NCBI GenBank assembly: GCA_948815685.1
Contig: CAQJOC010000027.1
Location: forward strand, 1-9,619
Reading direction: 5' to 3'
DNA from: an uncultured Eubacteriales bacterium
Lineage (GTDB): Bacteria; Bacillota; Clostridia; Oscillospirales; Acutalibacteraceae
Length of the DNA stretch: 9,619 bases
Shown: piece after piece, positions 6,212 to 9,619 of the stretch
Position numbering within the stretch: position 1 is the stretch's first letter
Layout of the letters: the number at the start of each line of letters is the position of its first letter
The notes under the pieces: model-generated
Database searches by the model: none
Told to the model about the DNA's origin: nothing
What the model saw: only the letters and a program-made list of their open reading frames with translations
Position numbers and translations under genes: made by a program

Positions 6212-6238
6212 AAATTACAAAATAATTGTATTTTATGT
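6207..6238. repeat. AT-rich inverted repeat
   Basis: ACATAAAAT (6207-6215) pairs with ATTTTATGT (6230-6238). After one bulged T at 6216, ACAA (6217-6220) pairs with TTGT (6226-6229), leaving a 5-base loop. This gives a 13-bp imperfect hairpin overlapping the second 13-bp direct repeat. It has almost no GC and no T-run after it, so a terminator is unlikely. It could be an operator or simply AT-rich intergenic structure. Confidence 0.35.
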
Positions 6239-6520
6239 CGGCTAATTTCTATTTAAAGAAAAAAGAAACATTAATACACATTTGAAAATATTTTCTTTAG
6301 AATTAATTTTTTTTCATAAATAAACAATATAGTAGTAAAAGTCTTAAAAGTTATTTTCGAAAAACAGAGGGAATTGTATTTTTTTCTATTTTCCAAATTT
6401 ATTATCTATGAAATATTTAAAAATTTAGATAGAAGGGTATGTAAAATTGCATTAAAATAAATATAAATTTTTTTAAAAATAGAGCAAAATATAAAATGTC
6501 GAAATTTTTATAACTTTTTA
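6239..6520. other. AT-rich intergenic DNA, no gene seen
   Basis: About 280 bases of very AT-rich sequence lie between the rsmH upstream region and the promoter of the next plus-strand gene. It contains no open frame of useful length with a ribosome binding site on either strand; the only ATGs lead to stops within a few codons. A short TTTTCGAAAA palindrome sits at 6354-6363. I see no tRNA, riboswitch or insertion-sequence ends. Confidence 0.6.
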
Positions 6521-6549
6521 TTGATTTTTAATTAAAAATCGTTTATACT
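6521..6549 (+). promoter_or_regulatory. Promoter of the membrane-anchored Lys-rich protein gene
   Basis: TTGATT (6521-6526) and TATACT (6544-6549) with a 17-base spacer form a good sigma-A-type promoter. The transcript would start near 6556. The ribosome binding site AAGGAGAG (6584-6591) stands 7 bases before the ATG at 6599. Confidence 0.6.
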
Positions 6550-6598
6550 AATAATAGTTCGTTTTTTAAGGTTGTATATTTAAAAGGAGAGTAAAAGA

Positions 6599-7096
6599 AT
6601 GTATAGTATTAAAACAATGGGAATAGCTTTAGGTGTGGTGGCCGCTACTACTGTTGCGTCAGTTTGTATATATAAAGTAGCTAAGCATGCAGAGCAGGTT
6701 TCTTTTGAACGTACCGGTGAACCTCTTGCTTTAATAGAAAATACTGCTGAAAGTCTCAAATTGTTTGATAAACAGTGTGATGATGCTAAAAAGCTTAAAA
6801 AGAGCCAAATTATGCGTAAAGCTTTGCTCATAAAAGCTGGAATGAGAAGTAAGAATACACAGAAAGGCTGTAAAGAATCTACTGGAAAGAATTCCTTTAG
6901 CGAACAAGAACTCTTTGATTACATATTGAAAATGATGAAGAAATTGCCTAAAGACCGTACAGAAACTGAAAACAAAGCTGCTAAGGAAATACAAAAACCT
7001 TATGATGCAAGATGTTACTCGGACGATTGGCTCTATGCAAAACCGGCTGATGCTGCTGAGTCAAAATGCAGCGAGCGATTCTTTGCTTTTGGCTAG
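6599..7096 (+). CDS. Membrane-anchored protein of unknown function, N-terminal part of an apparently frameshifted gene
   Basis: An unrecognised protein, 165 residues as read. After a short basic start, residues 7-25 form a hydrophobic, Ala/Val-rich membrane anchor or uncleaved signal, followed by a charged, helical, Lys-rich region (about 45-132). From residue 133 the character changes abruptly (Cys, Trp, Tyr and aromatic residues, ending CSERFFAFG), as expected of out-of-frame translation. The other frame, open over the same bases, continues the amphipathic helix well. A single base change in the A5 run at 6993-6997 (one A fewer) would join residue 132, through Asn-Leu, to the frame starting at 7002 and give one protein of 274 residues. 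So this is probably the front half of one gene, broken by a mutation or a sequencing indel. Promoter and ribosome binding site are intact. Two overlapping genes are the alternative. Confidence 0.6.
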   Translation: MYSIKTMGIALGVVAATTVASVCIYKVAKHAEQVSFERTGEPLALIENTAESLKLFDKQCDDAKKLKKSQIMRKALLIKAGMRSKNTQKGCKESTGKNSFSEQELFDYILKMMKKLPKDRTETENKAAKEIQKPYDARCYSDDWLYAKPADAAESKCSERFFAFG

Positions 7097-7424
7097 TTTA
7101 GGAGAGATGGGCAACGGTCTGGAATCGAGCAAAAATCATTATGATAAAAAGATTGTCAAAAAACTAAAAGCTATTGGGAAACCTGAATCTGGAATAGAGA
7201 CATCTAATAAAGCAATTTATTATGCTTACAAAATTTTGGGTGCAATTGATGAGAAAACACTTGCCAGTAATCTAGCCGCCTATGAAAAAGACCCAAAAGT
7301 GGCGATAAGTGGATTGCAGAAAGAAATAGAAAATGCAAGAAAAGAAGCAGCTGAAAAAGCGAAGAAAGAAGCTGAAACTGTTAAAAAAAGTGAAAAGACT
7401 GCAGATAAAGCTACCCCCGCATAA
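7002..7424 (+). CDS. C-terminal part of the apparently frameshifted Lys/Ala-rich helical protein
   Basis: A 140-residue frame beginning ATGATG inside the preceding gene, in the +1 frame. Residues 1-32 are an amphipathic helix (TIGSMQNRLMLLSQ, then SLLLASLGEMG). Residues 40-100 are helical and basic. Residues 104-134 are a highly charged Lys/Glu/Ala coiled-coil tail ending in KATPA. There is no signal peptide or membrane segment. The only ribosome binding site candidate is a weak AAGGAA about 13 bases before the ATG. Together with the in-frame open sequence back to 6939, that favours this being the second half of the gene starting at 6599. An independently translated overlapping gene is possible. 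The stop codon is followed about 70 bases later by an intrinsic terminator, so the whole unit 6521-7520 is self-contained. The role is unknown; the tail resembles Lys/Ala-rich coiled coils of surface or envelope-associated proteins, which is a weak hint. Confidence 0.55.
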   Translation: MMQDVTRTIGSMQNRLMLLSQNAASDSLLLASLGEMGNGLESSKNHYDKKIVKKLKAIGKPESGIETSNKAIYYAYKILGAIDEKTLASNLAAYEKDPKVAISGLQKEIENARKEAAEKAKKEAETVKKSEKTADKATPA

Positions 7425-7492
7425 AAGCATTAATTATTACAATGATAAGGGATTTAATAGCTTTAAGTTGAATGAACTTTATAATGATTTAC

Positions 7493-7521
7493 AAAGGTGG
7501 CTAATTTTAGCCGCCTTTTAT
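7493..7521 (+). terminator. Intrinsic terminator of the 6599-7424 unit
   Basis: AAAGGTGGCT (7493-7502) pairs with AGCCGCCTTT (7509-7518), ten pairs including one G-U, around AATTTT. A TT-rich tail (TTTTATGATTTTTG) follows. On the minus strand the bases after the hairpin are only weakly T-rich, so it may also slow uvrA transcripts but is mainly a plus-strand terminator. Confidence 0.8.
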
Positions 7522-7576
7522 GATTTTTGGCCCGGTTTTATTTTTATGAAAAGAATAAACAAATACATTAAGCGAA

Positions 7577-7600
7577 ACTTCTTAAAGTTGTTTAGCAACT
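7577..7600 (-). terminator. Weak candidate terminator after uvrA
   Basis: On the minus strand AGTTG (7600-7596) pairs with CAACT (7590-7586) around CTAAA, followed by TTTAAG. The stem is short and the T-run poor. It is the only hairpin I see between the uvrA stop at 7663 and the stronger plus-strand terminator near 7493-7521. Confidence 0.25.
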
Positions 7601-7662
7601 ATATATAATTAAAAATTATTATTTTATGGTTTACTTATAAAAACTTTAGGTGTGCTAATCAT

Positions 7663-9619
7663 TTATTTTAGCAAATTTAAAAATTTTGCAGTGTAAGATA
7701 TTTCGGATTTTGCCACTTGTTCCGGAGTTCCGACTGCAACAATCTCTCCTCCGCCGGTTCCACCCTCCGGACCTAGATCAATTATATAATCGGCTGTTTT
7801 TATTAAGTCCAGATTGTGTTCTATCACTAAAACCGTATTACCTGTATCTACAAGTTTTTGCAATACTTTTGTTAATTTATGCACATCGGCTGTATGTAAC
7901 CCTGTTGTCGGTTCGTCTAATATATAAAAGGTTTTTCCCGTTGAACGTTTGGCGAGTTCTGTGGCAAGTTTAACCCTTTGAGCTTCGCCTCCTGAAAGAG
8001 TTGTTGCAGGCTGACCTATCTTTATATAGCCAAGTCCCACCAAACTCATGACCATAAGCTTATTTTTTATTTTAGGAATATTGCTAAAGAATTCGACGCC
8101 CTCATCCACGGTCATATCCAAGACATCATATATGTTTTTCCCCTTATATTTTATTTCTAAAGTTTCCCTATTATATCTCTTTCCTTTGCAAACCTCACAA
8201 GGAACGTAAACATCCGGGAGAAAATGCATTTCAATTTTAATAATTCCGTCTCCTTGACAAGCCTCACAGCGTCCACCAGCAACGTTAAAAGAAAACCGAC
8301 CACTACCATATCCTCTGATTCTTGCGTCGTTTGTGGCAGCGAACAATTCTCTTATATCTGTAAAAATTCCCGTATAAGTTGCAGGATTGGAGCGAGGCGT
8401 CCTACCAATGGGAGACTGATTTATATCGATTACCTTATCTAAATTTTCTATACCTTTAATGTCTTTGTGCTTGCCGGGTTTTGTTTTTGCCCTGTTAAGT
8501 TCGCTTGCCAGCCTTTTATAAATAATTTCATTAACAAGTGTGGATTTACCTGAACCTGATACACCCGTAACACAGGTCATGACACCCAAAGGAATTTTTA
8601 CATTTATGTTTTTTAAATTGTTATGTTTTGCTTCTAAAATTTCTAAATATTTTCCTGTACCTTGTCTTCTTTTTTCAGGAATTTCAATAAATTTTTTGCC
8701 ACTTAAATATTGTCCGGTTATAGAATTGTTACAGTTTTTTAAATCTTCGACCGTACCCACGCAAATTATATTTCCACCATATTCTCCAGCCCCTGGTCCG
8801 ATATCTACAATACAGTCAGCTGAACGCATGGTGTCTTCGTCATGTTCTACGACTATAAGTGTATTTCCTTGGTCTCTTAGTTTTTTTAATGTGTTAATTA
8901 ATTTATCGTTATCCCTTTGATGAAGACCAATACTAGGTTCGTCTAAAACATATAAAACGCCGACCAAAGAAGCCCCTATTTGAGTTGCCAACCGAATTCT
9001 TTGTCCTTCACCTCCGGAAAGTGTACCGGCTTCTCTGGAAAGAGTTAAATATTCGAGTCCTACATCTTTCAAAAAATTCAACCGGTTTTTTATTTCTTTG
9101 AGTATTGGCTTAGCAATAATTTTATCTTTTTCTTTAAATTTTAAATTGTCCAAAAAATCAATTGTTTCACAAATGGATTTGTTACAAAGGTCACTAATAT
9201 TTATTCCCCCGACAGTCACAGAAAGGCTCTCTTGGGAAAGTCTTTTTCCTTTGCATTCGCTGCATGGGACAAAACTCATATAAGATTTAATTTCTTCTTT
9301 AATCCAAGAACTTTGAGTATCCTTGAATCTACGTTCAAGATTATTTATAACTCCCTCAAAAACATTATTATATCGCAATTTATGTTGTCCACTGTCTCGG
9401 ATAATTTCGATTTTTTCATCTTTTGTGCCATAAAGGATAACATCTATAATGTTTTGGGGTAAATCTTTAATAGGGGTGTCGAGAGAAAATCCATAATGTC
9501 TGGAAAGACTTTCGAAATACATATGTGCAATATTACTACTGTCCATAGCCCAGCCGCTTCCCTTTATTCCTCCGTCTTTTATAGAAAGGTTCGGGTTTGG
9601 GATAATAAGTTCCGGGTCA
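7663..9619 (-). CDS. uvrA: Excinuclease ABC subunit UvrA, C-terminal 651 residues (5' end beyond the window)
   Basis: UvrA is the damage-recognition ATPase of nucleotide excision repair. It dimerises, loads UvrB onto lesions and acts in the cytoplasm. The frame is open to the window edge, with its first complete codon at 9618; the stretch before the internal ATG at 9546 reads DPELIIPNPNLSIKDG, typical UvrA. Visible in the partial protein, counted from the window edge: the second half of the first zinc module (CSEC, about 119-122); signature LSGGEGQR (200-207) and Walker B VLDEPSIGLH (224-233) of ATPase 1; Walker A GVSGSGKST (352-360) of ATPase 2; zinc ligands CEAC and CEVC (451-454, 474-477); signature LSGGEAQR (541-548); and Walker B ILDEPTTGLH (566-575). 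About 290 N-terminal residues, with the first Walker A, are missing because of the window edge rather than a mutation. The first signature has Gly where Ala is usual. No SOS box can be judged, as the promoter is outside. Confidence 0.97.
   Translation of the reverse strand, partial: DPELIIPNPNLSIKDGGIKGSGWAMDSSNIAHMYFESLSRHYGFSLDTPIKDLPQNIIDVILYGTKDEKIEIIRDSGQHKLRYNNVFEGVINNLERRFKDTQSSWIKEEIKSYMSFVPCSECKGKRLSQESLSVTVGGINISDLCNKSICETIDFLDNLKFKEKDKIIAKPILKEIKNRLNFLKDVGLEYLTLSREAGTLSGGEGQRIRLATQIGASLVGVLYVLDEPSIGLHQRDNDKLINTLKKLRDQGNTLIVVEHDEDTMRSADCIVDIGPGAGEYGGNIICVGTVEDLKNCNNSITGQYLSGKKFIEIPEKRRQGTGKYLEILEAKHNNLKNINVKIPLGVMTCVTGVSGSGKSTLVNEIIYKRLASELNRAKTKPGKHKDIKGIENLDKVIDINQSPIGRTPRSNPATYTGIFTDIRELFAATNDARIRGYGSGRFSFNVAGGRCEACQGDGIIKIEMHFLPDVYVPCEVCKGKRYNRETLEIKYKGKNIYDVLDMTVDEGVEFFSNIPKIKNKLMVMSLVGLGYIKIGQPATTLSGGEAQRVKLATELAKRSTGKTFYILDEPTTGLHTADVHKLTKVLQKLVDTGNTVLVIEHNLDLIKTADYIIDLGPEGGTGGGEIVAVGTPEQVAKSEISYTAKFLNLLK

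Noticed and set aside
6653..6670. Possible lipoprotein lipobox (ASVC) in the N-terminal hydrophobic segment of the 6599 gene
   Set aside because: Val directly before the Cys does not fit the usual Gly/Ala/Ser requirement, and the hydrophobic stretch continues past the Cys, so a plain membrane anchor is simpler.
7333..7608. Plus-strand frame running past the end of the 7002-7424 gene
   Set aside because: It overlaps a Lys-rich coding region in another frame, crosses the intrinsic terminator at 7493-7521 and has no ribosome binding site, so it is a shadow.
1..9619. CRISPR array, tRNA, rRNA or insertion sequence
   Set aside because: No regularly spaced repeats of array type, no cloverleaf-like segments, and no transposase frame or paired terminal repeats were seen.

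Overview
The window looks like chromosomal DNA from a low-GC, spore-forming Firmicute, most likely a clostridium. The evidence is its very AT-rich intergenic DNA, strong GGAGG-type ribosome binding sites, TTG start codons, intrinsic terminators, and the gene order rsmH, ftsL, PASTA-domain penicillin-binding protein, which is the head of the Firmicute division and cell-wall (dcw) cluster. The cysteine spacing of the penicillin-binding protein points to the sporulation type, SpoVD. I cannot name a genus.

Layout from left to right. (1) At 143-1195 on the minus strand lie three tightly packed small genes of unknown function, read from about 1289 leftwards. They encode two helical soluble-looking proteins and one protein ending in a short membrane hairpin. 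(2) Divergent from them, a strong plus-strand promoter drives a stand-alone gene (1435-1905) for a double-glycine leader peptide with a glycine-zipper membrane segment, followed by an intrinsic terminator. This is the best candidate for something new: it looks like a secreted peptide or RiPP precursor, but no maturation, export or immunity gene is in view. (3) At 1987-6053 on the minus strand are the dcw genes rsmH, ftsL and a spoVD-like transpeptidase. A clear terminator follows ftsL and a separate promoter precedes spoVD, so the cluster appears to be split into two transcription units. mraZ, the usual first gene, is not upstream of rsmH. (4) An AT-rich gap follows (6054-6598). It holds the rsmH promoter, a 13-bp direct repeat next to it, an AT-rich hairpin and a plus-strand promoter. 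(5) At 6599-7424 on the plus strand is a second stand-alone unit. It encodes an unrecognised membrane-anchored, lysine- and alanine-rich protein that is split by an apparent frameshift near 6993-6997, and it ends at an intrinsic terminator. (6) At 7663-9619 on the minus strand is the C-terminal two thirds of UvrA, running off the right edge.

Functionally, RsmH methylates 16S rRNA, FtsL is a divisome scaffold, the PBP cross-links peptidoglycan (probably spore cortex), and UvrA recognises DNA damage. These housekeeping genes are interleaved with two self-contained plus-strand cistrons of unknown role. Each of those carries its own promoter, ribosome binding site and terminator, as expected of accessory genes inserted between core genes. 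All family assignments come from motifs read by eye; no database search was possible.
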